Part shown: piece by piece, positions 26,003 through 35,214 of the stretch
Numbering within the stretch: position 1 is the first letter of the stretch
How the letters are laid out: each line of letters opens with the position of its first letter
Source of the DNA: Bacillota bacterium
Lineage (GTDB): Bacteria > Bacillota > Clostridia > Christensenellales > Aristaeellaceae
Direction of reading: 5' to 3'
Assembly: GCA_023398575.1 (NCBI GenBank)
Contig: JAEWSC010000034.1
Span: 62,001-126,000 of the forward strand
DNA length: 64,000 nucleotides
Notes under the pieces: model-generated
The model's input: only the letters and a program-made list of their open reading frames with translations
Database searches by the model: none
What the model was told of the DNA's origin: nothing
Program-made: the position numbers and the translations under genes

Positions 26003-26980
26003 TTATACTTTATTGCTGGTGACTTCCTTCATATGATAACCGACCTGCAAAACGATATCTTGCGGAAAATCTCCAAATTGCTCACCGAACAAATTCATCC
26101 CACCCACATTCTCCGCATCCTCCGGCACCTCAATACGCACGGTAATGGCGTCGCTCACGCAAAGCTGCAGATCATGCAGCGTGGTGGCAGATATGTACAT
26201 ATTGTCCAAATAACTTCCCTTATGGTCTACTCGCCAGGTTTTCAAAAAGCCATGCTGCGTGCTAAGATCTGACCACCAGGGCGGATTGAGCCTCCCCCTA
26301 TGCTCGCCGCAATCGCAGGGGCTTGTCCAGGTACCAAGAATCTTGCCGTTTACCGATACGCGTATGTCGCTCTTCCAGGGATCACGGTACATAGGTGCTT
26401 CAGAGCAGGCTTCAAAGGATAGCTCCATCCAGTCGATATCTATTTCATTGATATTCAATACGCTGAACAAATACTCTACAAATCCCTGCCGAAACCATAA
26501 CAACTGGGCGTTGAAGCGGTCGTGCAGGTAAAAGGTGCGTGGATTATCATCTTCCCCAATCATAGCGTTGAAACCGGCCAGACCGCAGGTTGCCTTGATA
26601 CGCCCCACCCGGCTGTAGCCGCCCACTGGCATATGCATGGTCAGCATGCTGCCCGTATGCTCCTCATAGGGCAAAAGGTCGATACTCAGAGAATCGATTC
26701 TACGGGAGGATAGCTTAAGCATCCCCCGGATGCCCGGCATGTTCTCCGTCGAAATCAGGCCTGCATCCTCCAGCGTGCGTATGGCCAGCGCCACTGTGGA
26801 AACAGGTACGTCAATAGCAGCTGCCAGATCATTGACGCTTTGCATCGACCGTTTTCCCAACATCTGCAATATTTGCAGCCTTGCGGGGTTGGAAAGCGCC
26901 CGGGCCACCTCGCACAGGCGGTCGGGATCGTCTATCGTCAACCTCATATGCTTTGTGCCGCGCGGCGAAAGCTCATCCAT
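26003..26980 (-). CDS. Winged-helix (ArsR-like) regulator with large C-terminal domain, 325 aa
   Basis: The N-terminal winged helix is evident (CEVARALSNPARLQILQMLG, VNDLAAAIDVPVSTVALAIR). The C-terminal 230 residues are paralogous to the regulator at 646-1647. Shared segments are TCGLA, NAQLLWFRQGFVEY, SEAP, NPPWW, QHGFLKTWR and EDAENVGGMNLFG. The ATG at 26980 is chosen because AAGGGGG lies about eight bases upstream; earlier starts lack a ribosome site. It lies upstream of the GH2 operon on the same strand and probably controls it in response to a sugar. Confidence 0.75.
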   Translation of the reverse strand: MDELSPRGTKHMRLTIDDPDRLCEVARALSNPARLQILQMLGKRSMQSVNDLAAAIDVPVSTVALAIRTLEDAGLISTENMPGIRGMLKLSSRRIDSLSIDLLPYEEHTGSMLTMHMPVGGYSRVGRIKATCGLAGFNAMIGEDDNPRTFYLHDRFNAQLLWFRQGFVEYLFSVLNINEIDIDWMELSFEACSEAPMYRDPWKSDIRVSVNGKILGTWTSPCDCGEHRGRLNPPWWSDLSTQHGFLKTWRVDHKGSYLDNMYISATTLHDLQLCVSDAITVRIEVPEDAENVGGMNLFGEQFGDFPQDIVLQVGYHMKEVTSNKV

Positions 26981-27134
26981 ATCCATCGCCCCCTTAAACT
27001 CTTTGAACAAAATGGTGCCATAATGCGCATTTATTACAGGTTTACCATTCCATTATAACATAAACCGAATCATGAAGACAGGCGGGATATTGCGCCATTT
27101 GGCATAAGCCGATACCCACCTCACGAAATAGAAA

Positions 27135-27175
27135 GCAGGCCACGCGCAATTTGAACTGCACGTGGCCTGTTTAAA
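27135..27175 (-). terminator. Terminator of oppA
   Basis: CAGGCCACG/CGTGGCCTG stem. The T-run on the minus strand is interrupted (CTTTCTATTT), so strength is moderate. Confidence 0.55.
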
Positions 27176-27202
27176 ACATTTTCCGATATCACTTCAGTTT
27201 GA

Positions 27203-28819
27203 TTACTGAGCAGCAATATCGCAATACTCGAAGTTCGGGTGTCCAATGTAGTTTCGGGTAAAGCCAGTCACATTGCTGCTCACCAGTGCCAAAGAGGTAT
27301 AGCTGAACACTGGCATGATGGGGAATTCATTGGCCAGCAAGGCTTCAGCTTCCTCAAAAAGCTTTTCGCGCTCTTCACCGGCGGCTCCGGCACGGATTTT
27401 TTCCATGATGGCATCGTAATCGGCATTTACCCAGCGGGTGCTCTTTGTGCTGCCAGTGCTTTCAAAGTTATACAGCAGGCTGGACGGATCCAGGTAGTCG
27501 CCGGTGTAGCCCATGTAGCACACTTCAAAGTCGCCGGCATCGCGGGCATAGCCATCGGAGAAGTAGGTAGCGCTTTCCACTGAAACGATTTCCGTTTCAA
27601 TGCCCAGGTTCTGCTTCCACATCTGAGCCATAGCCTCGGCAACCTTCACCAGCGTTGCATTGGAGGTTTGCAGCAGGCGGATTTTGGGGAAACCAGCGCC
27701 ATCGGGATAACCGGCATCAGCCAGCAACTGCTTGGCAGCGGCCACATCCTCTTTAAAGGCATCGCCATGGACGTCGCGCCAGGTCTTGGAGGGATCCACG
27801 ATGTCGGGGAACTTATGGGGAACAAAGCCGTACAGCGGGGGCAGCGCACTCTGGATCACGTTCTCCGTCAGGATCTTGCGGTCGATAGCCAGAGACAGGG
27901 CCTTGCGGACCTTGGCATCGCTTACAGGGGCATTGGCGCAATTGAACTCATAATAGCGGAAGCCGGCGCGGTCGGTAACAAGCAGCGTGGGGGTATCCTT
28001 AAACTTTGCCTCAGCATCGGCACTGACAGAGCTGGCGATATTGACCTCGCTGTTTTCAAAGGCTAGCAGCGCGGTGGCCGAGTCCTCCAGGAAGACGTAC
28101 TCCAGCTTATCGATCTTCACTTCAGACGCGTTGTAATAGTTGGGGTTCTTGACGAACACGTACTTTTCTTGGGGCTTGAGCTCAGCCACCATGAAGGGGC
28201 CGTTGCAAACATACGATTCGACCTTGGTTTCCCAGTCTTCGCCGTAGGTGTCGATGATCTCCTTCTTTACCGGAAGGAAGGCGGTAGATGCGGTCATGGA
28301 TACAAAGTAGGGAGCGGGAGCGATCAGACTGACTTCCAAAGTGGTGTCATCCAGCGCCTTGACGCCTACGTCGTCCATCGTCTTGCTCTTATCCACAAAG
28401 CACTCATAGCCGTTTTTAATTACGCCATACAGCGTATAGGCGGTTTCAGAGGCTAGATCGGGATTGAGCACGCGCTTCCACGAATACTCAAAGTCCTTGG
28501 CGGTCAGCGGGCTGCCATCGGACCATTTCAAATCCTTTTTCAGGGTGAAGGTGTACGTAAGACCATCCTCAGATACGGTGTGGCCTTCCGCCAAGGCGGG
28601 CACCAGAGCGCCGTCTTCGGCAAACTTGTACAGGCCGCGGAAGAGGCTTTGCAATGCGTAGGAACCGCCGGAATAGTCGTTCATGGTGGGATCCATGCAC
28701 TCAGGTTCACCACTCATCTGGAAGACGATTTTCTTCTCCGCTGCTTCGGCACCGGCAGCCATGGGAACAGCCAGCGCGACGAGCATGAGTGCCATCAGCA
28801 AGGCAAACAGTCTCTTCAT
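27203..28819 (-). CDS. oppA: Oligopeptide-binding protein OppA
   Basis: This 538-residue family-5 binding protein has a signal peptide (MKRLFALLMALMLVALAVPM) and the marker segments SGGSYALQSLFRGLYKF, LKKDLKWSDGSPLTAKDF and KVRKALSLAIDRK. It captures peptides and hands them to OppBC. No lipobox Cys is present. It is transcribed divergently from oppBCDF, with its own consensus-like promoter. Related proteins can bind other solutes, but the opp context favours peptides. Confidence 0.93.
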   Translation of the reverse strand: MKRLFALLMALMLVALAVPMAAGAEAAEKKIVFQMSGEPECMDPTMNDYSGGSYALQSLFRGLYKFAEDGALVPALAEGHTVSEDGLTYTFTLKKDLKWSDGSPLTAKDFEYSWKRVLNPDLASETAYTLYGVIKNGYECFVDKSKTMDDVGVKALDDTTLEVSLIAPAPYFVSMTASTAFLPVKKEIIDTYGEDWETKVESYVCNGPFMVAELKPQEKYVFVKNPNYYNASEVKIDKLEYVFLEDSATALLAFENSEVNIASSVSADAEAKFKDTPTLLVTDRAGFRYYEFNCANAPVSDAKVRKALSLAIDRKILTENVIQSALPPLYGFVPHKFPDIVDPSKTWRDVHGDAFKEDVAAAKQLLADAGYPDGAGFPKIRLLQTSNATLVKVAEAMAQMWKQNLGIETEIVSVESATYFSDGYARDAGDFEVCYMGYTGDYLDPSSLLYNFESTGSTKSTRWVNADYDAIMEKIRAGAAGEEREKLFEEAEALLANEFPIMPVFSYTSLALVSSNVTGFTRNYIGHPNFEYCDIAAQ

Positions 28820-28898
28820 TCGAACACCCTCCGATTCATGTATAGATATGTACCATACATGTTATTTTGCCTCACGCAAAATGCATGACGACGATTGC

Positions 28899-28927
28899 AT
28901 CATAGCAAATGACTGCCGCCATGTCAA
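28899..28927 (-). promoter_or_regulatory. Promoter of oppA
   Basis: TTGACA (28927-28922), 17 bp, TATGAT (28904-28899). Confidence 0.75.
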
Positions 28928-29009
28928 CGAATGGATTGCACATTCTTTGTTTATTTGCATATTCATCGACTGATTATTGCACATCTTCTGTATTCCTATG
29001 CCAGTAAAC

Positions 29010-29038
29010 TTGCATGCATTTGTATACGATGATATAAT
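29010..29038 (+). promoter_or_regulatory. Promoter of oppBCDF
   Basis: TTGCAT (29010-29015), 17 bp, TATAAT (29033-29038) with TGA directly before it (extended -10). The GTG start of oppB lies 38 bp downstream. Confidence 0.8.
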
Positions 29039-29076
29039 AGCACCATTCCCATCCAGTAGGAAAGGGAGGCCATCCA

Positions 29077-30003
29077 GTGCTGCGGTATATAGGGAAACGC
29101 GTCTTCTCCGGCATTATCACCATACTGGTATTGATAACAATTACATTCTTCATGATGCACTTCATCCCCGGAAGCCCCTTTGTTAAGGGTGAGCAGAAAA
29201 TGCCGCCCGAGGTGTTACAGCGTATTGAGGAGAAGTACGGCTTCAATCAGCCTCTTTTTGTGCAATACCTGACCTATCTAAAAAACATTGTACGCGGCGA
29301 TTTTGGCATCTCCTTCAAAAAGGCGGGGACCACCGTCAACAACATTATCGACCGGGGCTTTCCCGTATCCGCCAGGGTAGGCCTTGTCGCCATCGCCGTT
29401 TCCGTGCTGATTGGTATGGCACTGGGTATTCTTTCAGCTGTAAAGCGGGCCAGCATCTTTGACGGTGCTTCGATGGTGTTCGCCACGGTGGGTATCTCTA
29501 TCCCCACCTTCGTTACGGCGGTTTTGCTGCTGTACCTATTTGCAGGTATTCTGAAAGTACTGCCAACCTACGGTCTGGCCAGTTGGAAGCATTATATACT
29601 GCCCGTTACCTGCTTATCCTTCAGCCCCATTGCCTATATTGCCAGAATGACCCGATCCTCCATGCTGGAGGTTATGCAGCAGGACTATATACGCACTGCC
29701 CGTGCCAAAGGCGTAAGAGAATTCTTTGTCATCGTCAAGCACGGCCTGCGCAACGCCATATTGCCCGTTGTCACCTATCTTGGCACTCTGGTGGCCGGCC
29801 TTTTGACAGGCTCGTTTGTAATTGAGCGGCTGTACGCCATCCCAGGCATTGGAAAATTCTACGTGGATTCCATTGGTGCCAGGGATTACAACGTAATTTT
29901 GGGCATGACGGTATTCTTCGGCATTTTCGTGGTGGTATGCAACATTATAGTAGATATTTTATACGGCATCATCGATCCCAGGGTAAAGATGGCTGAAAAA
30001 TAA
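29077..30003 (+). CDS. oppB: Oligopeptide ABC transporter permease OppB
   Basis: The 308-residue permease begins MLRYIGKRVFSGIITILVLI, the standard OppB/DppB start, followed by a long extracytoplasmic loop and five further helices. The cytoplasmic EAA loop is RTARAKGVREFFVIVKHGLR. The start is GTG at 29077, with GGGAGG seven bases upstream. First gene of the oppBCDF operon. Confidence 0.95.
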   Translation: MLRYIGKRVFSGIITILVLITITFFMMHFIPGSPFVKGEQKMPPEVLQRIEEKYGFNQPLFVQYLTYLKNIVRGDFGISFKKAGTTVNNIIDRGFPVSARVGLVAIAVSVLIGMALGILSAVKRASIFDGASMVFATVGISIPTFVTAVLLLYLFAGILKVLPTYGLASWKHYILPVTCLSFSPIAYIARMTRSSMLEVMQQDYIRTARAKGVREFFVIVKHGLRNAILPVVTYLGTLVAGLLTGSFVIERLYAIPGIGKFYVDSIGARDYNVILGMTVFFGIFVVVCNIIVDILYGIIDPRVKMAEK

Positions 30004-30017
30004 CGGGAGGCGCATTC

Positions 30018-30923
30018 ATGGAAAACCCCTATGTACTGATAACCCAATCGGAAAGGGATATGGACCAGTTTTCCAGGCCCTCCGTCTCTTATTGGATGGA
30101 TGCCTGGCGGCGTATCAAAAAAGACAAACTAGCCGTATTCGGTATGATCTGCATCAGCATTATCGCTTTATTTGCCATCATCGGTCCATTTTTCAGCCCC
30201 TATCCATATGATTCTGCCGATTTTGCTGCCATCAACCAGCCGCCCAGCGCCGCACACTGGTTTGGCACCGACGCGCTGGGCCGCGACTTGTTTGTACGCA
30301 TTCTCTACGGCGCACGCATCAGTTTGGCTATCGGCATCGTATCCGCTGCAGTGAATATGGTGATTGGCGTTTTGTATGGCGGTGTGGCCGGGTTTGTAGG
30401 CGGCCGCACCGACAACATCATGATGCGTGTTGTGGATATTCTTATCGCACTGCCCTCCCTGTTGTACATTATTCTCATTATGATGTTCTTAGGCTCCAAC
30501 ATTCAATCCATCCTCATCGCGCTATGCATTTCCTCCTGGGTGGGCACGGCCAGGATTACCAGGTCACAGGTTGTTTCCTTAAAACATCAAGAATACGTGC
30601 TGGCCGCAAAGCTTTCCGGCGCATCCCGTTGGAAGATACTCATAAGACACCTTTTGCCCAACAGCATGGGTCCTATCATTGTATCTGTCACATTTCTAAT
30701 TCCCGGTGCCATTTTCTCCGAAGCATTTTTGAGCTTTCTTGGCATCGGCATTCAAAAGCCCATGGCCAGTTGGGGCTCATTGGCTAATGACGCCATAGAA
30801 ACACTGTACAAAGCGCCTTATCAAATGATATTCCCCGTTATGGCTATCAGCCTGACCATGTTTTCCCTGAACTTTATCGGCGATGGCCTGCGTGACGCCC
30901 TGGACCCCAAACTAAAAAAATGA
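30018..30923 (+). CDS. oppC: Oligopeptide ABC transporter permease OppC
   Basis: The 301-residue permease has the OppC N-terminal domain (SYWMDAWRRIKKDKLAVFGM), the GTDALGRDLFVRILYGARIS stretch and the EAA loop AAKLSGASRWKILIRHLLP. It forms the channel with OppB. The gene follows oppB by 14 bp with RBS GGGAGG. Confidence 0.95.
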   Translation: MENPYVLITQSERDMDQFSRPSVSYWMDAWRRIKKDKLAVFGMICISIIALFAIIGPFFSPYPYDSADFAAINQPPSAAHWFGTDALGRDLFVRILYGARISLAIGIVSAAVNMVIGVLYGGVAGFVGGRTDNIMMRVVDILIALPSLLYIILIMMFLGSNIQSILIALCISSWVGTARITRSQVVSLKHQEYVLAAKLSGASRWKILIRHLLPNSMGPIIVSVTFLIPGAIFSEAFLSFLGIGIQKPMASWGSLANDAIETLYKAPYQMIFPVMAISLTMFSLNFIGDGLRDALDPKLKK

Positions 30924-30935
30924 CGGAGGTTTTTT

Positions 30936-31934
30936 ATGCGGCTCCTTGATATTCAAAACCTCCGGACCACCTTTGATATCCACGTGGGCAGTGTGAAGGC
31001 AGTACGCGGCGTGACCATGCATGTGGACAAAGGGGAAGCCGTTGGCATCGTGGGTGAATCTGGTTCAGGCAAAAGTGTGACCATGCTTTCTGTCATGCGC
31101 TTGTTGCCGGCCTATGCTAAAATTACTGCCGACAAGTTAACGTTTGACGATATTAATTTGCTTAGTGCCAAACCCGGCACGCTGCGCGGCCTGGAGGGCA
31201 ACCGCATCGGTATGGTGTTTCAGGACCCGATGACTTGCTTAAACCCGCTGTTCACCGTAGGCCATCAGCTGATGGAACCGCTGCGCATACACCAAAAGCT
31301 CAATCGTGCAAAAGCAGCAGAGCGGGCCATGGAGCTTTTGCGGCTGGTTGATATGCCCGCCCCTGAAAGCAGGCTGAAGCAATACCCCCACGAGCTGTCC
31401 GGGGGCATGCGTCAGCGTGTGATGATTGCCATGGCCCTGGCCTGTGATCCTCAATTGATAATAGCCGACGAGCCTACCACGGCACTGGATGTAACCATTC
31501 AAGCCCAGATATTGGACCTGATGACCAGCCTGTTAAAGCGCTTGAATACCGCCGTGGTGATGATTACCCACGATCTTGGCGTCATCGCCGGCATGTGCAG
31601 CCGCGTGCTGGTTATGTATGGCGGCGTAATCGTGGAGGAAGGCACCGTCCGAGAAGTTTTTTATGAGCCCAGACATCCTTACACCTGGGGTCTTTCAAAC
31701 TCAATCCCCCAAAAAACGGGCGAAAAGAAAAAATTGGTGCCCATTCCCGGCTCTCCGCCTGATCTGATCGCTCCGCCGCCTGGCTGCCCCTTCGCCCCCC
31801 GCTGCCCCCATGCCATGCGTATCTGCCAAGGCGCCATGCCCCCCCACCGGGCCGCCAGTGAAACCCACAAGGCCAGCTGCTACCTGATGGATGAAGGCGC
31901 ACCAAAGGTTATGTTTGGAGGTAGCGCCAAATGA
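30936..31934 (+). CDS. oppD: Oligopeptide ABC transporter ATPase OppD
   Basis: The 332-residue ATPase contains Walker A GESGSGKS, signature LSGGMRQR, Walker B LIIADEPTTALD and switch His in MITHDLGVI. The C-terminal CPFAPRCPHAMRIC cluster is the oligopeptide/dipeptide-specific extension that can hold an Fe-S cluster. It energises OppBC together with OppF. Confidence 0.96.
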   Translation: MRLLDIQNLRTTFDIHVGSVKAVRGVTMHVDKGEAVGIVGESGSGKSVTMLSVMRLLPAYAKITADKLTFDDINLLSAKPGTLRGLEGNRIGMVFQDPMTCLNPLFTVGHQLMEPLRIHQKLNRAKAAERAMELLRLVDMPAPESRLKQYPHELSGGMRQRVMIAMALACDPQLIIADEPTTALDVTIQAQILDLMTSLLKRLNTAVVMITHDLGVIAGMCSRVLVMYGGVIVEEGTVREVFYEPRHPYTWGLSNSIPQKTGEKKKLVPIPGSPPDLIAPPPGCPFAPRCPHAMRICQGAMPPHRAASETHKASCYLMDEGAPKVMFGGSAK

Positions 31935-32914
31935 GTGTAAAGCAGCAGCCGCTGATAGCGGCCCATGATCTGAAAATGCATTTTATTGTGGGCCGAAGCC
32001 TATCTGGCAAGCCTACAAAAATATTAAAGGCTGTGGATGGTGTAAGCTTCGCCATTGAAAAAGGGGAGACCCTGGGGTTGGTGGGCGAATCCGGCTGCGG
32101 CAAGACCACGGTGGGCCGCTGTCTTACGAGGTTGTACGACCCCACCGCCGGCCAAGTACTCTATGAAGGGAAGGACATCACATCCCTTAGCGAGCGCGAA
32201 CTGATCCCCTATCGACGCAAAGTGCAAATGATTTTTCAAGACCCCTATGCCTCCCTGGATCCCCGAATGACCGTCAACGCCATCATCTCCGAGCCTTTGC
32301 AGGTTACGAACATGACCCGCAAGGAAAAGGACGAACGGGTGCGGGAGCTTTTAAATACGGTGGGCTTGAAGAGTGACCATGGCCTACGCTACCCCCATGA
32401 ATTTTCCGGCGGCCAGCGGCAGCGTATAGGCATTGCCAGAGCACTAGCGGCTGGTCCGGAGTTTATTGTCTGCGACGAACCCATCTCCGCACTGGACGTC
32501 TCCATCCAGGCCCAGGTGGTAAATATGCTGGAGGAACTGCAGGAGCGGCTTCACCTTACCTATTTGTTTGTCTCCCACGATCTTTCCATGGTGCGCCACA
32601 TCTCCCGCCGGGTAGGTGTAATGTATCTGGGCACAATGGTGGAACTGGCGCCGGTGGATGAACTCTATGCCAACATGCAGCACCCCTACACCAAAGCATT
32701 GCTATCTGCCGTACCTATTGCCGACCCAGATCAGGCTGATAAAAGCAGCCGCATCATTTTACAGGGCGATGTGCCCACCCCTATTAACCCGCCCGTTGGG
32801 TGCCCCTTTTGCACCCGCTGCCCCTATGCCATGCCCCGCTGTATGGCAGAAAGACCCGTCCTAAAGGATTTAGGCGCCGGGCATCTGGCCGCCTGTCACT
32901 TATTGGATAACTAG
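31931..32914 (+). CDS. oppF: Oligopeptide ABC transporter ATPase OppF
   Basis: The 327-residue partner ATPase has Walker A GESGCGKT, signature FSGGQRQR, Walker B FIVCDEPISALD and switch His in FVSHDLSMV. It also carries the C-terminal CPFCTRCPYAMPRC cluster. Its ATG overlaps the oppD stop by four bases (ATGA). Last gene of the operon. Confidence 0.96.
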   Translation: MSVKQQPLIAAHDLKMHFIVGRSLSGKPTKILKAVDGVSFAIEKGETLGLVGESGCGKTTVGRCLTRLYDPTAGQVLYEGKDITSLSERELIPYRRKVQMIFQDPYASLDPRMTVNAIISEPLQVTNMTRKEKDERVRELLNTVGLKSDHGLRYPHEFSGGQRQRIGIARALAAGPEFIVCDEPISALDVSIQAQVVNMLEELQERLHLTYLFVSHDLSMVRHISRRVGVMYLGTMVELAPVDELYANMQHPYTKALLSAVPIADPDQADKSSRIILQGDVPTPINPPVGCPFCTRCPYAMPRCMAERPVLKDLGAGHLAACHLLDN

Positions 32915-32934
32915 ATCCCCTTACATAGTCGATC

Positions 32935-32976
32935 AAAAAAGGAACCTGCGTCATGCAAGGCGCAAGCTCCTTTTTT
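32935..32976. terminator. Bidirectional terminator between oppF and collagen-like gene
   Basis: AAAAAAGGA...TCCTTTTTT with an inner TGCG/CGCA helix, between the convergent oppF and collagen-like genes. Confidence 0.8.
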
Positions 32977-32985
32977 ATGCACTTT

Positions 32986-34605
32986 TTAGTTCCCAATCAA
33001 TATCTCACAGATGTCATAGATGCCGATAACACCAATATCCCGCTGTATCCGCAGCGTGAAATCCTTGCCGGCAGACTCTTTTGTTGTGGAAAGCTTGAGT
33101 ACCTGCTCCACCGGGTCGCCTGCGCGGCCAAAGGTGAAGGTCTGCTCGTAGGCGGCATAATCAGCCTCCGGTAGTGCCGTATGATCCAGCGTATAGACAC
33201 GGACCGTAAAGCCTGTAGAATGGTCGTAGCATGCTTCGTCCGGATTCAGGAAGGTCAGCTTCACTTCCAAAGGATCACCGGCCACGGCGTGGATGCGTTC
33301 GGCGTTCAGCGATACTACCGGCGGGCGGCAATGATGAGCCGGATCACCGGCTGGCCCCTTTTCACCAGTTTCGCCCTTATCACCCTTGTCACCTTTTTCA
33401 CCTTTGTCACCAGCAAGACCTTTATCTCCAGTTAAACCTTTATCACCTGTCGGGCCTTTATCTCCCGTTATGCCCTTATCACCTGTCGGGCCTTTATCTC
33501 CCGTCAATCCCTTGTCACCTGTCGGGCCTTTATCTCCCGTCAATCCCTTGTCGCCAACGGGGCCTTTTTCTCCCACTTCACCTTTGGTGCCTGTTTCTCC
33601 CTTATCTCCAGTTAGGCCCTTATCGCCTGTCTCGCCTTTGTCACCCGTTGGGCCCTTATCGCCTGCTTCGCCTTTTTCACCAACAGAGCCTGCAGGGCCT
33701 ATATCGCCTATTGGACCCTTATCACCTGTCTCGCCTTTGTCACCCGTTGGACCCTTATCGCCTGCTTCGCCTTTTTCACCGACAGGGCCTGCAGGGCCTA
33801 TGTTGCCTACTGGGCCTTTATCGCCTCTGGGCCCTTTGTCACCTGTAGGTCCTTTACAGCCATCAGGCCCTTTATCCCCTTTGGGACCTTTGTCGCCTGT
33901 AAGTCCTTTGCGGCCATCAGGCCCCTTATCACCTATTGGACCTTTATCTCCCGTTTCACCTTTTGCTCCCTGATCGCCGGTGAGACCTTTGTCTCCCACT
34001 TCACCTTTATTGCCTTGCGGACCCGTAGGGCCAACTGGGCCTTGCGGACCTGCTAAGCCGACTGGGCCTTGGGAGCCTTCAGTACCTTGGGGACCTGCCG
34101 GGCCGACTGAGCCTTGCGGGCCTTCAGTGCCTTGGGGACCTGCCGGGCCGACCGGGCCTTGGGGGCCTTCAGTGCCTTGGGGGCCTTCAGTGCCTTGGGG
34201 ACCTGCTGGGCCAACTGGACCTTGAGGACCTTCAGTGCCTTGCGGACCTGCCGGGCCTTCAGTTCCTTGGGGGCCTGCTGGGCCAACTGGACCTTGAGGA
34301 CCTTCAGTGCCTTGAGGGCCTGCCGGGCCGACCGGGCCTTGGGGGCCTGCCGAGCCGGCCGGGCCTTGGGGACCTGCCGGGCCTTCAGTACCTTGGGGGC
34401 CTGCCGGGCCGACCGGGCCCTGCGGACCTGCCGGGCCTTGCGGACCAGGCTTGCCTGTTGGACAAGGGTAGCAGTTGGTTGATATCTGCAACCCATTTTC
34501 ACCATTGCCAAGCAGCAAACTGGCTGATCCTATGTTGGGTATCAGCGCCAGCGCCAGCATTGCGGCAATCAGTACCACCGAAAGAACCTTCCTGCGGCTG
34601 TGCAT
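32986..34605 (-). CDS. Collagen-like Gly-X-Y surface protein, 539 aa
   Basis: After a signal peptide (MHSRRKVLSVVLIAAMLALA) and a short CYPCPTGKPG segment, residues 51 to about 420 are about 123 uninterrupted Gly-X-Y triplets. The first block (51-200) is neutral, built from GPQGPVGPAGPQGTE. The second (200-420) is highly charged, built from GDKGPTGDKGLTG. The last 116 residues form a beta-rich domain (VSLNAERIHAVAGDPLEVKL..., ADYAAYEQTFTFG) that resembles a Calx-beta or similar fold. The start is the ATG at 34605 with AAGGGAGG. It is expected to be exported and to trimerise; spore or cell-surface filaments are known uses of such proteins. No sortase motif is seen. Confidence 0.85.
   Translation of the reverse strand: MHSRRKVLSVVLIAAMLALALIPNIGSASLLLGNGENGLQISTNCYPCPTGKPGPQGPAGPQGPVGPAGPQGTEGPAGPQGPAGSAGPQGPVGPAGPQGTEGPQGPVGPAGPQGTEGPAGPQGTEGPQGPVGPAGPQGTEGPQGTEGPQGPVGPAGPQGTEGPQGSVGPAGPQGTEGSQGPVGLAGPQGPVGPTGPQGNKGEVGDKGLTGDQGAKGETGDKGPIGDKGPDGRKGLTGDKGPKGDKGPDGCKGPTGDKGPRGDKGPVGNIGPAGPVGEKGEAGDKGPTGDKGETGDKGPIGDIGPAGSVGEKGEAGDKGPTGDKGETGDKGLTGDKGETGTKGEVGEKGPVGDKGLTGDKGPTGDKGLTGDKGPTGDKGITGDKGPTGDKGLTGDKGLAGDKGEKGDKGDKGETGEKGPAGDPAHHCRPPVVSLNAERIHAVAGDPLEVKLTFLNPDEACYDHSTGFTVRVYTLDHTALPEADYAAYEQTFTFGRAGDPVEQVLKLSTTKESAGKDFTLRIQRDIGVIGIYDICEILIGN
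33348..34455 (-). repeat. Collagen-coding repeat array
   Basis: Tandem 9-, 15- and 18-bp codon repeats encode the Gly-X-Y domain. The neutral block (34009-34455) and the charged block (33348-34008) have different repeat units, so they expanded separately. Such arrays change copy number by slippage and recombination, so length may vary between strains. Confidence 0.85.
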
Positions 34606-35150
34606 GTATAAACCTCCCTTATGGCCAGCGGGGGGAGGCGGGCCGTTACAATATACGCCGTTGCATATTACTGTATGACAAAACAAAAAGATACGCCCGT
34701 GTTGGCGGCGAATTTTTTCTTGAGCACGCCATGTATGTGCTTTCAATCCAAGCGTCAATCTCGTCGCTTACCTCAAGTATGATGAATAGCTTCATAAGCA
34801 CGGCAAATGAAGTATGCCTGCTTGCATAAGCATCAAAAAAGCATCAACGCAAAGAAGGCTGCCTCACTTGTCCCCTCACAAAAGCGTCAATCACCAAAAG
34901 GAGCTCCGCTATGCTGGGTTAACAAAAGCAGCAGCTCTACGGCATAGGAGTACTAATGCGATAAGATAATACTGAACATGTTTCATATCGCATTCAGCCT
35001 GGTTATATAGGTTACGTGGCCCGTCGGCATGGAAATTTGCCAGACGAGAGGATACGTCCCATCTCATACGTGTATAGGATTGCGCCAGCTTGATGGACCC
35101 ATTCCCCACCTCGACGAACAAACTCTGCGTATACCAATATTTACGCTTTG
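34606..35150. other. Gene-poor intergenic region with inverted repeats
   Basis: About 545 bp without a convincing gene. It contains an AAAAGGAG site followed by a three-codon frame ATG-CTG-GGT-TAA at 34911-34922. It also contains an inverted repeat AATGCGATA (34955-34963)/TATCGCATT (34986-34994) that encloses a TGAACATG-type palindrome at 34972-34986. No terminator follows. The collagen-gene promoter must lie in its left part but no clear -35/-10 pair was found. Confidence 0.5.
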
Positions 35151-35192
35151 TTGACACGCTTCGACACATGGCTTAAAATGAACATGGTTCAT
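35151..35192 (+). promoter_or_regulatory. Promoter and operator of tetR-like gene
   Basis: TTGACA (35151-35156), 17 bp, TAAAAT (35174-35179), then a perfect palindrome ATGAAC-ATG-GTTCAT (35178-35192) over the start site. A 13/15 match lies at 34972-34986. This fits autoregulation by the TetR protein. Confidence 0.75.
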
Positions 35193-35214
35193 AATGCGAA
35201 GGAGGACTGTTCCC

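Noticed and set aside
33386..33973. Long plus-strand open frames opposite the collagen repeats (33386-33973 and 33980-34225)
   Set aside because: They mirror the Gly-X-Y codons (Pro/Leu-rich shadow) and have no ribosome site; an artefact of the repeat composition.
34909..35169. 86-aa minus-strand frame in the tetR upstream region
   Set aside because: No ribosome site and overlaps promoter elements.
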